Source: Sneathia vaginalis (GTDB taxonomy: Bacteria > Fusobacteriota > Fusobacteriia > Fusobacteriales > Leptotrichiaceae). Taken from it: DNA of 64,000 nucleotides. Each line of letters starts with the position of its first letter. Within the stretch, counting starts at the first letter, position 1. Of the stretch, positions 39,090-47,673 are shown piece after piece. The notes under the pieces were generated by a model. It worked only from the letters and a program-made list of their open reading frames with translations. It was not told the origin of the DNA and did no database searches. The position numbers were made by a program, and so were the translations under genes. The DNA is taken from positions 770,642 to 834,641 of the forward strand of contig NZ_CP011280.1 of NCBI RefSeq assembly GCF_000973085.1, written 5' to 3'.

Positions 39090-39118
39090 ATTATACCATG
39101 CTTTAATTCTATTGTAAA
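39090..39118 (-). promoter_or_regulatory. Sigma-70 promoter of the polysaccharide operon
   Basis: On the minus strand TTTACA (39113-39118), 17 bases, TATAAT (39090-39095), about 30 bases upstream of the panE start. The only strong promoter seen before a run of ten closely spaced genes. Confidence 0.75.
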
Positions 39119-39156
39119 TTTAAAACAATAATAGATACATACTTAACAATCTACGA

Positions 39157-39185
39157 TTGTAAAAAAGTAGTATTTATGTTAAAAT
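39157..39185 (+). promoter_or_regulatory. Sigma-70 promoter for valS
   Basis: TTGTAA (39157-39162), 17 bases, TAAAAT (39180-39185). Only about 35 bases remain to the ATG, too few for a T-box leader. Confidence 0.6.
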
Positions 39186-39219
39186 CTATTATAAATTTGA
39201 AAGGAAGAGATGAAGATAT

Positions 39220-41859
39220 ATGGATAACTTAATAGACAAAAAATATGCAGCTTCTGAAATAGAACAAGGAATATATGAAAATTGGGAAAATATGGGATAC
39301 TTTAAACCAAGTGATAACTTAGATACTCCCTATTATTCAGTCATACTTCCACCACCTAATGTTACAGGTATATTACATATTGGACACGTTTTAAATGTTT
39401 CAATTACCGATGCTATTATTAGATACAAACGTATGAAGGGCTTTAATACTTTATGGCTACCTGGTACAGACCACGCTGGTATTGCAACACAAAACAAGGT
39501 AGAAAGAATGCTAATGTCTAATGGTATTAAAAAAGAAGACTTAGGTAAAGATAAATTTATAGAAAAAACTTGGGAATGGAAAAATAAGTACGGACATATC
39601 ATCACAAAACAATTAAGAAAAATAGGTGGTTCTCTTGATTGGTCACGTGAAATGTTTACAATGAATGAAAAATCATCAAACGCTGTTAAAGAAGCGTTCA
39701 TAGACCTATATGAAAACGACTTAATCTATCAAGGTGAATACATAGTAAACTGGTGTCCTTTTGATAAGACAGCTCTTGCTGATGATGAAATTAACCATGA
39801 AGAAAAAGATAGTTTTTTATGGCACATACAATATCCAGTAAAAGATAGTGACATTAAGTTAATAGTTGCAACAACTAGACCTGAAACTATGTTAGGTGAT
39901 ACTGGTGTTGCTGTTAACCCACATGATGACAGATACAAAGACTTAGTTGGTAAGACTGTAATACTACCACTTATGAATAGAGAAATCCCTATAGTCGCTG
40001 ACGAATATGTTGATATGGAATTTGGTACAGGTGTAGTTAAAATGACTCCATCTCATGACCCTAATGACTTTGAAGTAGCTAAAAGATGTAATTTAAAGTA
40101 TATTAACATACTAACTGAGGATGCAAAAATCAATGAAAATGGTGGTAAGTACCAAGGTTTAGATAGATTTGAAGCTAGAAAACAAATAGTAAAAGACTTA
40201 GAAGAATTAGGACTACTAGTTAAAATAGAGCCACATAAAAACTCTATAGGTCATTGCTATAGATGTGATACGATAATAGAACCTAGAGTTTCAAAACAAT
40301 GGTTTGTTAGAATGAAACCTTTAGCTAAAAAAGCTCTAGAAGTTGTTAAAAATGGAGAAATTAAACTAGAACCTGCTAGAATGGAAAAGATTTACTACAA
40401 CTGGCTTACAAATATACGTGACTGGTGTATTTCAAGACAAATTTGGTGGGGTCATCAAATACCTGCATACTATGATGAAAAAGGTAATGTATATGTAGCT
40501 AAATCACTAGAAGAAGCAATTAAAAAGGCTGGAACTACTAATCTACGTCAAGAATCTGATGTACTAGATACATGGTTCTCATCAAGCCTATGGCCATTTT
40601 CAACTATGGGTTGGCCAGATAATGATGCAGCTGATTTAAAGCATTTCTTCCCAACTAACACTTTAGTTACTGGTGCTGATATTATCTTCTTCTGGGTAGC
40701 ACGTATGATAATGATGAGTTTACACTTCAAAAAACAAATTCCATTTAAGTACGTATACTTTACAGGTATAGTTCGTGATGAAATAGGAAGAAAGATGAGT
40801 AAATCATTAGGTAACTCACCTGACCCATTAGATATTATACAAAACAAAGGTGCAGATGCTCTACGTTTTGGACTTTTATTTAACACTACACAAGGGCAAG
40901 ATATTAGATTTAATGATGGTCTAGTTGATATGGGAGCAAATTTTGTAAACAAGTTATGGAATGCTTCAAAATTTGTTTTATCTAACTTAGAAGGTTTTGA
41001 TAAAAACACTAGCATAATGGACCTTGACTTTAAGGTTGAAGATTCATGGATATTATCTAGATTAAGTAATGTTTCTAAAGAAATTAATGAAAATATGGAT
41101 AAGTACAACATAGATCAATCATGTAAATTAGCATTTGAATTCTTTAAAGGTGATTTTTGTGATTGGTATGTTGAAATTGCAAAGACTAGAATATATAACT
41201 CAAGTGATAAGGCTGATAAGTTAACAGCTCAATGGGTATTAAGACACGTATTAGACTACTCACTAAGACTACTTCATCCATTTATTCCATATGTTACTGA
41301 ATATATATGGCAATATGTTAAGGTAAGTGGTGATACAATAATGCTATCAGACTTCCCTACTTATGATAAGGCTCTTGTTGATATGCAAGTTGAAAATACT
41401 TTTGCTTTCATGCAAGAAGCAATTAACAGTATTAGAAATATACGTGCAGAAGCTAATGTTAGTCCTGCTAAAAAGATACATCTACTTTACTTATCAAAGA
41501 ATGAAGATGAAGAACATATCTTGGTAAATAACCTAAAGATTCTAGATAAGTTAGCTAATGTTGAGAAAATAGAGAAGGCAAATAATATACCTAGTCTTGT
41601 TGGATTTAGACTAGTTAGAAATACAGAAATTTATGTACCTTTAGCTGATTTAATTGATAAGGACAAGGAAATTAAGAAGATACGTAATGAAATTGAAAAA
41701 GTAGAAAATGAATTAAAAAGAGTCAATGGTAAGTTAAATAATGAAAACTTTACTTCAAAAGCTCCAAAGGCAGTAATAGAAAAAGAAAAAGGTATTAAGC
41801 AAGAATTGACTGATAAATTAAATAAATTGAATGAAAATTTAAATAAATTTTTGAAATAA
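39220..41859 (+). CDS. valS: Valine--tRNA ligase
   Basis: 879 residues, normal length. Class I synthetase: HIGH-type PPPNVTGILHIGHVLN near residue 48, the editing (CP1) domain with TTRPETMLGDTGVAVNP, WCISRQIWWGHQIPAYY, DVLDTWFSSSLWPFSTMGWP, KMSKS in GRKMSKSLGNSPDPL near residue 527, and a C-terminal coiled coil characteristic of ValRS. Charges tRNA-Val and clears mischarged threonine. Followed at 9 bases by the nfeD-like gene. Confidence 0.97.
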   Translation: MDNLIDKKYAASEIEQGIYENWENMGYFKPSDNLDTPYYSVILPPPNVTGILHIGHVLNVSITDAIIRYKRMKGFNTLWLPGTDHAGIATQNKVERMLMSNGIKKEDLGKDKFIEKTWEWKNKYGHIITKQLRKIGGSLDWSREMFTMNEKSSNAVKEAFIDLYENDLIYQGEYIVNWCPFDKTALADDEINHEEKDSFLWHIQYPVKDSDIKLIVATTRPETMLGDTGVAVNPHDDRYKDLVGKTVILPLMNREIPIVADEYVDMEFGTGVVKMTPSHDPNDFEVAKRCNLKYINILTEDAKINENGGKYQGLDRFEARKQIVKDLEELGLLVKIEPHKNSIGHCYRCDTIIEPRVSKQWFVRMKPLAKKALEVVKNGEIKLEPARMEKIYYNWLTNIRDWCISRQIWWGHQIPAYYDEKGNVYVAKSLEEAIKKAGTTNLRQESDVLDTWFSSSLWPFSTMGWPDNDAADLKHFFPTNTLVTGADIIFFWVARMIMMSLHFKKQIPFKYVYFTGIVRDEIGRKMSKSLGNSPDPLDIIQNKGADALRFGLLFNTTQGQDIRFNDGLVDMGANFVNKLWNASKFVLSNLEGFDKNTSIMDLDFKVEDSWILSRLSNVSKEINENMDKYNIDQSCKLAFEFFKGDFCDWYVEIAKTRIYNSSDKADKLTAQWVLRHVLDYSLRLLHPFIPYVTEYIWQYVKVSGDTIMLSDFPTYDKALVDMQVENTFAFMQEAINSIRNIRAEANVSPAKKIHLLYLSKNEDEEHILVNNLKILDKLANVEKIEKANNIPSLVGFRLVRNTEIYVPLADLIDKDKEIKKIRNEIEKVENELKRVNGKLNNENFTSKAPKAVIEKEKGIKQELTDKLNKLNENLNKFLK

Positions 41860-41868
41860 GGTGATAAT

Positions 41869-42288
41869 ATGTGTTCATTATTCTGGGGACTATTGGCGGG
41901 TGCTCTACTAATTATTGAGTTAATAATACCAGCACTAGTTTCAATATGGTTTGCAATCGCTGCCTTTATAACCATGTTTTTAGCATTAATGATAAATTCA
42001 TTTACTACACAAGTTGTGATATTTATACTAATCTCCCTAGTGCTCTTAGTCTTTACCAAAAAAATTGTAACCAATTTTTTAAAGCCTGATATGGATAAGA
42101 TAAATAAGGAGATGCTAGAAGATAATGGTCTTGTAACTAAAGTAATAAATAGCAATAAATATGAGGTTAAATTTAAAGGTGTTATTTGGACTGCAATATC
42201 TAATGATGAACTTAATATAGGGGATGTTGTAAAAATTGTGGGATATAAAGGAAATAAGGTAATTATAAAAAGAAAGGTGAATGAATAA
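41869..42288 (+). CDS. NfeD-like membrane protein (short form)
   Basis: 139 residues: two or three N-terminal membrane segments (about 5-60) then a soluble OB-fold-like C-terminal domain with GLVTKVINSNKYEVKFKGV and GDVVKIVGYKGNKVII. This is the short NfeD1b/YbbK-type protein, which habitually pairs with an SPFH protein, as it does here (8-base overlap). The pair is thought to act on membrane microdomain organisation or proteolysis. AAGGTGAT precedes the start. Confidence 0.85.
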   Translation: MCSLFWGLLAGALLIIELIIPALVSIWFAIAAFITMFLALMINSFTTQVVIFILISLVLLVFTKKIVTNFLKPDMDKINKEMLEDNGLVTKVINSNKYEVKFKGVIWTAISNDELNIGDVVKIVGYKGNKVIIKRKVNE

Positions 42289-43168
42289 TATGCTATTAGG
42301 AATTATTTTCGTATTACTAATAATTGCAATTGCTATTGCTATTATTGGAGTTAAAATCATACCTGAATCATATGTCTATGTAATAGAAAGATTAGGTAAG
42401 TATCATACTCAATTAAATGCTGGGTTACATGTAGTAAACCCTATTACAGATGCAGTTGCAAAAAAGGTTAGTTTAAAAGAAACAGTTAATGACTTTGAGC
42501 CTCAACCCGTTATTACCAAAGATAACGCAACTATGATGATAGATACAGTTGTCTACTTTCAAATAACTGATCCAAAGCTATACACATATGGTGTTGAACG
42601 TCCAATAGTTGCAATTGAAAACTTAACTGCTACTACATTAAGAAATATTATAGGTGATCTAACTGTAGACCAAACGCTAACTTCTCGTGATACAATAAAT
42701 AGTAAGATGAGATTAGCATTAGATGAAGCAACAGATCCTTGGGGAATAAAGGTTAATAGAGTTGAATTAAAAAGCATAGTGCCTCCACAAGAAATACGTG
42801 TTGCAATGGAAAAAGAAATGAAAGCAGAAAGAGAAAAAAGAGCTAAAATACTGGAAGCCCAAGCTAAAAAGGAATCTAGTATACTAATAGCTGAAGGTGA
42901 AAAACAGGCAAGTATTTTAAAGGCTGAAGCTGAAAAAGAAGTTAAGATAAAAGAAGCTGAAGGTAAGGCTAAAGCTCTAATAGAACTTAAAAAAGCTGAA
43001 AGTGAAGGTATTAAACTACTAAATGAAAATTTACCAAGTGAAGAAATCATTAAGTTAAAAGCACTTGAAACACTAGAAAAAGTTGCAAATGGTCAGGCTA
43101 CTAAGATAATAATCCCAAGTGAGTTGCAAAATCTAGGCAGCATTTTAACTAGTATTAAAGAAATATAG
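42281..43168 (+). CDS. SPFH/stomatin-family membrane protein (QmcA/YbbK partner)
   Basis: 295 residues. One N-terminal membrane segment (5-25), the SPFH/PHB domain (IIPESYVYVIERLGKYH; LHVVNPITD; TTLRNIIGDLTVDQTL), then a charged Ala/Glu/Lys-rich coiled coil (about 185-245) that drives oligomerisation. Overlaps the nfeD-like stop by 8 bases (ATGAATAA); a second ATG lies 3 codons later. Typical role: scaffold of functional membrane microdomains. Confidence 0.9.
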   Translation: MNNMLLGIIFVLLIIAIAIAIIGVKIIPESYVYVIERLGKYHTQLNAGLHVVNPITDAVAKKVSLKETVNDFEPQPVITKDNATMMIDTVVYFQITDPKLYTYGVERPIVAIENLTATTLRNIIGDLTVDQTLTSRDTINSKMRLALDEATDPWGIKVNRVELKSIVPPQEIRVAMEKEMKAEREKRAKILEAQAKKESSILIAEGEKQASILKAEAEKEVKIKEAEGKAKALIELKKAESEGIKLLNENLPSEEIIKLKALETLEKVANGQATKIIIPSELQNLGSILTSIKEI

Positions 43169-43195
43169 AGAGACTATTTAGTCCCTCTATTTTTT
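43165..43195. terminator. Bidirectional terminator after the SPFH gene
   Basis: ATAGAG-A-GACTA ... TAGTC-C-CTCTAT with one mismatch, followed by T6. It contains the stop codons of both convergent genes. Confidence 0.75.
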
Positions 43196-43572
43196 AATAT
43201 ATACATCATCCAAACCATACCAACACCTAATAGTGTATGACCAACACCAGATAATATTACTAAATATATATTACTGTATGGTCTTCTTAAAATGACGTCA
43301 AATACTCCGTTTATGCTCATACTAATTGTAAATATTACTAAACCTAGTGTATATATCGCTAAAGGCTTTGAAATATTGACTTTCGTGTCTTTGGTTGCTA
43401 GCGATATGATTAACAAGAACATAGTTCCTAGTATCAATAAATGAGTATGTACTACACTTAATGTAGTATAACCTGTAAATGCATATATCTTTGTAAATTC
43501 TCTATAAAATACTCCACTAACCAATCCTAATATTAGAAATATATATGATAAATTTAAAATCTTCTTATTCAT
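43174..43572 (-). CDS. DUF2871 family membrane protein
   Basis: 132 residues with four membrane spans. GVFYREFTKIYAFTGYTTLS followed by VVHTHLLILG near the N-terminus and GVGHTLLGVGMVWM near the C-terminus match the DUF2871 family; the conserved histidines in membrane helices suggest metal or heme contact, but function is unknown. A GTG at 43581 is in frame; the ATG at 43572 with GGAAGG upstream is preferred and overlaps the TetR stop by 8 bases (ATGAATAA). It is the natural target of that regulator. Confidence 0.82.
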   Translation of the reverse strand: MNKKILNLSYIFLILGLVSGVFYREFTKIYAFTGYTTLSVVHTHLLILGTMFLLIISLATKDTKVNISKPLAIYTLGLVIFTISMSINGVFDVILRRPYSNIYLVILSGVGHTLLGVGMVWMMYILKNRGTK

Positions 43573-44125
43573 CTCTAACACCTTCCCTTATCCATCTTAC
43601 ATATTTTTTGTATTTTTCTAAAAACTTATCCTTATCCCATTTTTCAATATAGCTTCTACTAATTAAACTGTGCATTAAGGCAGAAATGTACAATAATTCA
43701 TCTGTATTTCTAACTTCAATAAGGTTAATCATATTTTTTTGTTTGTATTCTTCCCACTGTCTATTTATCTTTTCATTCCATAAAAGATACCTATTCTTGT
43801 ATAGATTGTAGCAAGACTTGTCGAATATAATCTCAACAATTTTTTCACCATATTCTTCTAAAACATCATAAATATCACCATATTTTACCAATAAATTCAT
43901 AAAGCTTTTATGTAGATCTGCAGTTTTTAATTCTAGAATGTAGAAATAGCTTTCTTCAAGTGTTTCAAAATATTGGTAAAAGCTTCCTCTTGCTATACCT
44001 AATTTTTGTACAATTTCTTTTACTGTAGCTTCTTGTATATTCTTTTTTTCAAATTCTTCCGTTAAAACCTTAACAATTTTTTTTCTTTTTTCATTACTCA
44101 AATTAAAAAATGTTGCCTTAGGCAT
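43565..44125 (-). CDS. TetR/AcrR family transcriptional regulator
   Basis: 186 residues. N-terminal helix-turn-helix: ATVKEIVQKLGIARGSFYQY (residues about 34-53), the usual TetR DNA-binding pattern, followed by an all-helical ligand domain. It is the first gene of a two-gene operon with the DUF2871 protein and almost certainly autoregulates: a perfect palindrome fills the spacer of its consensus promoter. The ligand is unknown. Confidence 0.9.
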   Translation of the reverse strand: MPKATFFNLSNEKRKKIVKVLTEEFEKKNIQEATVKEIVQKLGIARGSFYQYFETLEESYFYILELKTADLHKSFMNLLVKYGDIYDVLEEYGEKIVEIIFDKSCYNLYKNRYLLWNEKINRQWEEYKQKNMINLIEVRNTDELLYISALMHSLISRSYIEKWDKDKFLEKYKKYVRWIREGVRDE

Positions 44126-44142
44126 AATATCACCTCAAAAAC

Positions 44143-44171
44143 ATTATACATGACACAGTGTCATTTGTCAA
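44143..44171 (-). promoter_or_regulatory. Consensus sigma-70 promoter with palindromic operator in the spacer
   Basis: Minus strand: TTGACA (44166-44171), 17 bases, TATAAT (44143-44148), both perfect consensus. The spacer holds ATGACAC-N-GTGTCAT (44150-44164), a perfect 7-bp inverted repeat suited to a TetR dimer. A bound repressor would cover the whole core promoter. It drives the TetR-DUF2871 pair. Confidence 0.85.
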
Positions 44172-44173
44172 AG

Positions 44174-44429
44174 AAAAAATTAGGTGAGATAAATTCCTCA
44201 ACTAATTTATCTAATTACAATCCAATTTCCATCTCTCTTTGTTACACCTACTTTTTCTGCTAACTCAGTTGATGTTATGCTTGAATTTCCTATCAAAAGT
44301 TCTATCACTTCCTTTTCAGTATTATTCAAACCGACATTCAAACCGACATTATTTTTGTCTAATTGGCTCATTACTTCTTTTTGAAGATGTCATGCCCGTC
44401 ATACAAAAAAAAATTAGGTGAGATAAATT
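44174..44429. repeat. 22-bp direct repeat flanking a gene remnant
   Basis: The same 22 bases, built on TTAGGTGAGATAAATT preceded by A-rich sequence, occur at 44174-44195 and 44408-44429. The right copy is the left arm and loop of the HAD-gene terminator; the left copy retains a slightly degenerate hairpin. The segment between holds the helix-turn-helix remnant. Confidence 0.7.
44207..44371 (-). pseudogene. C-terminal winged-helix remnant of an AlbA-type ATP-binding/regulatory protein
   Basis: A 54-codon frame ending at 44207. It contains NVGLNVGLNNTEKEVIELL then SSITSTELAEKVGVTK, the start of a winged helix as found at the C-terminus of AlbA_2/divergent-AAA proteins, but the remainder of the winged helix is missing: KVGVTKRDGNWIVIR joins the recognition-helix start directly to a terminal NGNW-like tail, which implies an internal deletion. 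Six more open codons precede the ATG before a stop, suggesting it was internal. The tandem VGLN is encoded by two exact 12-base repeats (44324-44335 and 44336-44347). Not expected to be functional. Confidence 0.55.
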
Positions 44430-44434
44430 TCTCA
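44406..44434 (-). terminator. Terminator of the PTS/HAD operon
   Basis: TTAGGTGAGA pairs with TCTCACCTAA just after the HAD stop, followed on the minus strand by an uninterrupted T-run. Confidence 0.85.
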
Positions 44435-44435
44435 C

Positions 44436-45176
44436 CTAACTGTGTATTTTAGATATCTTTTTTACTATAACATCCGCTTTCTTTTTAACGTTTTCTGGTG
44501 CATGTTCCATACAAATAGCATAATCTGCTGATTCAAACATTGAAATATCATTACCTGAATCTCCTATTGCTATTACATACAAATTTTCATCTTCCTTTAT
44601 CTTTTCTATAGCACAACCCTTTGATAAGCCCTTTGCACAGACTTCTATTCTTCTTTTAGCTGTTTTGAATATTGAAAGATCTGGAAATTCTTGTTTTAAT
44701 TCTTCTAAAATTCTATCGCAATCTTTTTCTAGTGGTCTAATATTTATCTTATACACCTTCTTATCTAACAGAAGATCAAAAGGATTTTCTTTGCATATTA
44801 GCTCCATATTCCACAATGTTTCAGGTTTTTCATGATTAAAATTACCTATTCTTTTTTCTCCATCTAATGCGTCAAATATTAATTTGTGTTCTTTTAAAAA
44901 GATATATAGTCTATTAAGTACACTTTCTTGTATATTTTCATTAAAAATTAACTTATCTCCTTTTTGAATTTGTGCACCATTAAATCCTACCTTATACGAA
45001 AATTTTAGATTATTCTCTTTTTCTATATACTCAATTTCCTTAATTGATCTACCAGTTGCAACGCCTATTAAATATTTATCTTGAAATTCTCTGAATTTTT
45101 TTAAATCCATTTTTTCAATTTCAACTGAATTTTGTAGTAATGTTCCATCTAAGTCTGTAATTATTAATTTTTTCAT
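44436..45176 (-). CDS. Cof-type HAD-superfamily sugar phosphatase
   Basis: 246 residues. HAD motif I ITDLDGTLLQNS at the N-terminus with nucleophile Asp and acid-base Asp, motif II ATGRS, and motif IV AIGDSGNDISMFESADYAI near residue 205. Cof-type caps usually act on sugar phosphates or similar. It shares one base with the PTS gene stop, so it probably dephosphorylates a sugar phosphate that accumulates from that transporter; this is inference from context. Confidence 0.9.
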   Translation of the reverse strand: MKKLIITDLDGTLLQNSVEIEKMDLKKFREFQDKYLIGVATGRSIKEIEYIEKENNLKFSYKVGFNGAQIQKGDKLIFNENIQESVLNRLYIFLKEHKLIFDALDGEKRIGNFNHEKPETLWNMELICKENPFDLLLDKKVYKINIRPLEKDCDRILEELKQEFPDLSIFKTAKRRIEVCAKGLSKGCAIEKIKEDENLYVIAIGDSGNDISMFESADYAICMEHAPENVKKKADVIVKKISKIHS

Positions 45177-46825
45177 TAGTCTTCAATTCCTAGTATATCT
45201 ATTATTTCCATCTTTAAAGTTTGTGCATGTGCACCATATATTGATTGCACTTGCATACCATTTTCACTAACTCCCATTGCATGATATTCTTCTTTAATAC
45301 GTTTTTTATCAACCTTCGCCTTATCTTTAACATCTATTCTAAGTCTTGTTATACATGCATCAACAGTTACAATATTTTCTCTTCCACCATAGCATTCTAT
45401 TAAACCTAATGCTTGATCATGAGTACTCATCTTTTCTTGCTTTTCTTCTCTCATTTCATCTTTTAATGTCTTAAGACCATATTTACTTCTTGCTTCTTCT
45501 TTTGTTGATATATGTATGTCTTCAATATCTCCTTCTCTACCTGGAGTCTTATAATCAAACTTAGTTATCATAAACTTAAATACAAAGTAGTATACAATAA
45601 AGCAAACAACACCAGTTATTGGTAATAGATACCATTTTGTTCTAGTTCCTTGTAATACACCATAAATGATATAGTTAATTAATCCATGTCCTGTTGGTGT
45701 TAAGAATGCTGCACCTAATGCGTGTAGTGATAAAAGTGTAATTCCTGCTAAAACAGCATGTACTGCATAAAGCATAGGTGCTACGAATAAGAAGGTAAAT
45801 TCTAGTGGTTCAGTTATACCTGTTAAAAATGATGTCCCTGCTGCTGCTAATAGTAATGAACCTACTATTTTCTTATTCTTAGGTTTTGCTGTCTTGTACA
45901 TAGCAAGTGCTGCTCCTGGTAATCCAAACATATTGTATACAAACTTACCAGAACTAAATCTTGTAATGTTAGGATCTATTGGTCCATTAGGTGTACTAAT
46001 AGCTGCCATATATGCGTTTATTGTACCATATACTGTTTTACCATTAACATTAAATATTCCACCTAATTCTGTTGTTCTAATTGGCCAGTTTAAACCATGG
46101 TGTAATCCAAATGGTAGTAAGAATCTTTCTGCTAGTGCGTATAGGAAGGTTCCAATGTAACCTGATTTTAATATTAATACTGAAATAATATTTATTACAT
46201 TTTGCACTGATGGCCAGATAATAAAGACAATTAGTGATACTAGTGCCATTACAGGCATTATTAATATAGGGACTAGTCTTGGTCCACTAAAGAACCCTAT
46301 TACTTGCGGTAGTTGTATAGTAATAGCTTTTTTATGAACAAAGTATGCTACTACCCCTACTATTAATCCTCCAAACACATTTAAGTCCATTGTTTGTATT
46401 CCTAAAACTTTAGTTTGCATACTTTGTGCCATTAATTGACTTACTTGTGCTTTTGTTAATCCATCTGCTACTACTAATGTTCCTGTTGTTTTAAGTAGGA
46501 AGTTTAAGATGTAATGGAATGACAAGAATCCTAATACTGCTGATAGAGCAGCTGAACCTTTTTCTTTTTTAGCTAATCCTACACAAACACCTACTGCAAA
46601 CATAAGTGGTAAATTTTTAAACGCTACATCTCCTAATGTAACTAATAACTTCATAAATATTTGTAATCCTTTAACTCCTAAAAAAGGATACATTTTAACT
46701 GTACTTGGGTTTGTAAATGCAGCACCTATTCCTTTTAGTATACCTGCTGCTGGTAATACTGAAACTGGTAATAGAAAACTTCTACCAAATTTTTCAAATG
46801 CAACTATTACTTTGTTACGTTCCAT
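45176..46825 (-). CDS. PTS transporter subunit EIICB (glucose/maltose family)
   Basis: 549 residues. EIIC domain about residues 1-425 with FLLPVSVLPAAGILKGIG, LAERFLLPFGLHHGLNWPI, LTGITEPLEFTFLFVAP and a C-terminal EIIB domain about 460-549 with the phosphorylated cysteine in VDACITRLR (about residue 488). It takes up and phosphorylates a hexose or glucoside using phosphate from HPr/EIIA; no EIIA is fused, so EIIA comes from elsewhere. Closest in style to MalX/PtsG enzymes; the sugar is not determined. Upstream palindrome overlaps its promoter. Confidence 0.92.
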   Translation of the reverse strand: MERNKVIVAFEKFGRSFLLPVSVLPAAGILKGIGAAFTNPSTVKMYPFLGVKGLQIFMKLLVTLGDVAFKNLPLMFAVGVCVGLAKKEKGSAALSAVLGFLSFHYILNFLLKTTGTLVVADGLTKAQVSQLMAQSMQTKVLGIQTMDLNVFGGLIVGVVAYFVHKKAITIQLPQVIGFFSGPRLVPILIMPVMALVSLIVFIIWPSVQNVINIISVLILKSGYIGTFLYALAERFLLPFGLHHGLNWPIRTTELGGIFNVNGKTVYGTINAYMAAISTPNGPIDPNITRFSSGKFVYNMFGLPGAALAMYKTAKPKNKKIVGSLLLAAAGTSFLTGITEPLEFTFLFVAPMLYAVHAVLAGITLLSLHALGAAFLTPTGHGLINYIIYGVLQGTRTKWYLLPITGVVCFIVYYFVFKFMITKFDYKTPGREGDIEDIHISTKEEARSKYGLKTLKDEMREEKQEKMSTHDQALGLIECYGGRENIVTVDACITRLRIDVKDKAKVDKKRIKEEYHAMGVSENGMQVQSIYGAHAQTLKMEIIDILGIED

Positions 46826-46845
46826 ATAGTTGTCCTCCTCAATCT

Positions 46846-46873
46846 GTTATACTAGAGTATAGCCCAAATACAA
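46846..46873 (-). promoter_or_regulatory. Promoter with overlapping inverted repeat before the PTS gene
   Basis: Minus strand TTGTAT (46868-46873), 16 bases, TATAAC (46846-46851). TATACT-AG-AGTATA (46848-46861) overlaps the -10 and spacer, a likely operator for a sugar-responsive regulator. A second inverted repeat, ATGTCA-7-TGACAT, lies just upstream (46878-46896). Confidence 0.5.
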
Positions 46874-46910
46874 TGGAATGTCAGTTTTTTTGACATATTT
46901 GACTGTAAAT

Positions 46911-46933
46911 AAAAAAAGTTACTATTTGAGTAA
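46911..46933 (-). terminator. Weak terminator after the GNAT gene
   Basis: Minus strand: TTACT-5-AGTAA stem followed after one C by T7. Only 5 bp. Confidence 0.4.
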
Positions 46934-46940
46934 AAAGGTG

Positions 46941-47348
46941 TCAATTGAATAACCTCATAAATCCACAACATCCTACTTCTGAAAACTCACTAAATCCTAC
47001 TGCTTTGTAAAAGGCTATTGTCTCTTTAGCAATATCAGTTGTAAGCTCTATTTGTCTAACATTAGGATACAAATTAATCATATTTTGAATTAATGCTTTA
47101 CCAATCCCCTTACCTTGTTCACTTGGCAATACTAAAATATCTTGTATAAACACAATTGTAAATCCATCACCAACTGCACGTATTATCCCTAATAATTTAC
47201 TACCTTCATATGCTGCCAATATTTTCAATGATTTTTTGTAGCCTTGTTCTAAATTATACATATCATCTGTATATGCACTCCAACCAACTGCATTATATAG
47301 ATGTTCTATTTCATCATACTTAAAGTTTATATATTCTTTAATTTCCAT
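46941..47348 (-). CDS. GNAT family N-acetyltransferase
   Basis: 135 residues. Acetyl-CoA loop LPSEQGKGIGKALIQNMI near residue 75-95 (the Q/R-x-x-G-x-G/A motif), preceded by the IVFIQDILV strand and followed by ETIAFYKAVGFSEF. The family acetylates amines on small molecules or proteins; the substrate is unknown. Single gene with a plausible TATAAT -10 about 30 bases upstream. Confidence 0.87.
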   Translation of the reverse strand: MEIKEYINFKYDEIEHLYNAVGWSAYTDDMYNLEQGYKKSLKILAAYEGSKLLGIIRAVGDGFTIVFIQDILVLPSEQGKGIGKALIQNMINLYPNVRQIELTTDIAKETIAFYKAVGFSEFSEVGCCGFMRLFN

Positions 47349-47673
47349 CTTAATTACCTGCTTTCTAACTTATTGTTTATTATATCATTTTTTTGAAGTA
47401 GTTAAAACTTTGTATAAAAAATTGAGTAAGGACTAACATGTTGTAGCCCCTTTTAAAAATACTTTAGATTTTATTGATACTAAAGCTAATATTGAAGATT
47501 TAAATATGCCTGCTAAATGAGTTTTAGTTTTTGATCACATTAGACTTAAATTAAGTCCTTAAATATTTTATTTTAATTATATATTTTTTATTTTTAGATA
47601 GCTATTTTTTTATTTGGTAATTTTTAAGTGTATTTTCATATGTTTTTTCATTCATTACTTTCCATTACCTTTT
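47349..47673. other. Intergenic region with a degenerate coding fragment
   Basis: No intact gene. On the plus strand 47438-47520 a short open stretch reads HVVAPFKNTLDFIDTKANIE and then DLNMPAK before a stop; its IEDLNMP ending is faintly like HigB/RelE-type toxins, but too short to assign. The remainder is AT-rich with no features seen. Confidence 0.3.

Noticed and set aside
39119-39219. T-box leader before valS
   Set aside because: Only about 35 bases separate the -10 element from the start codon, with no stem-loops or T-box sequence.
43565-44164. Possible efflux operon controlled by TetR
   Set aside because: The downstream gene is a four-span DUF2871 protein, not an efflux pump, and the operon ends there.
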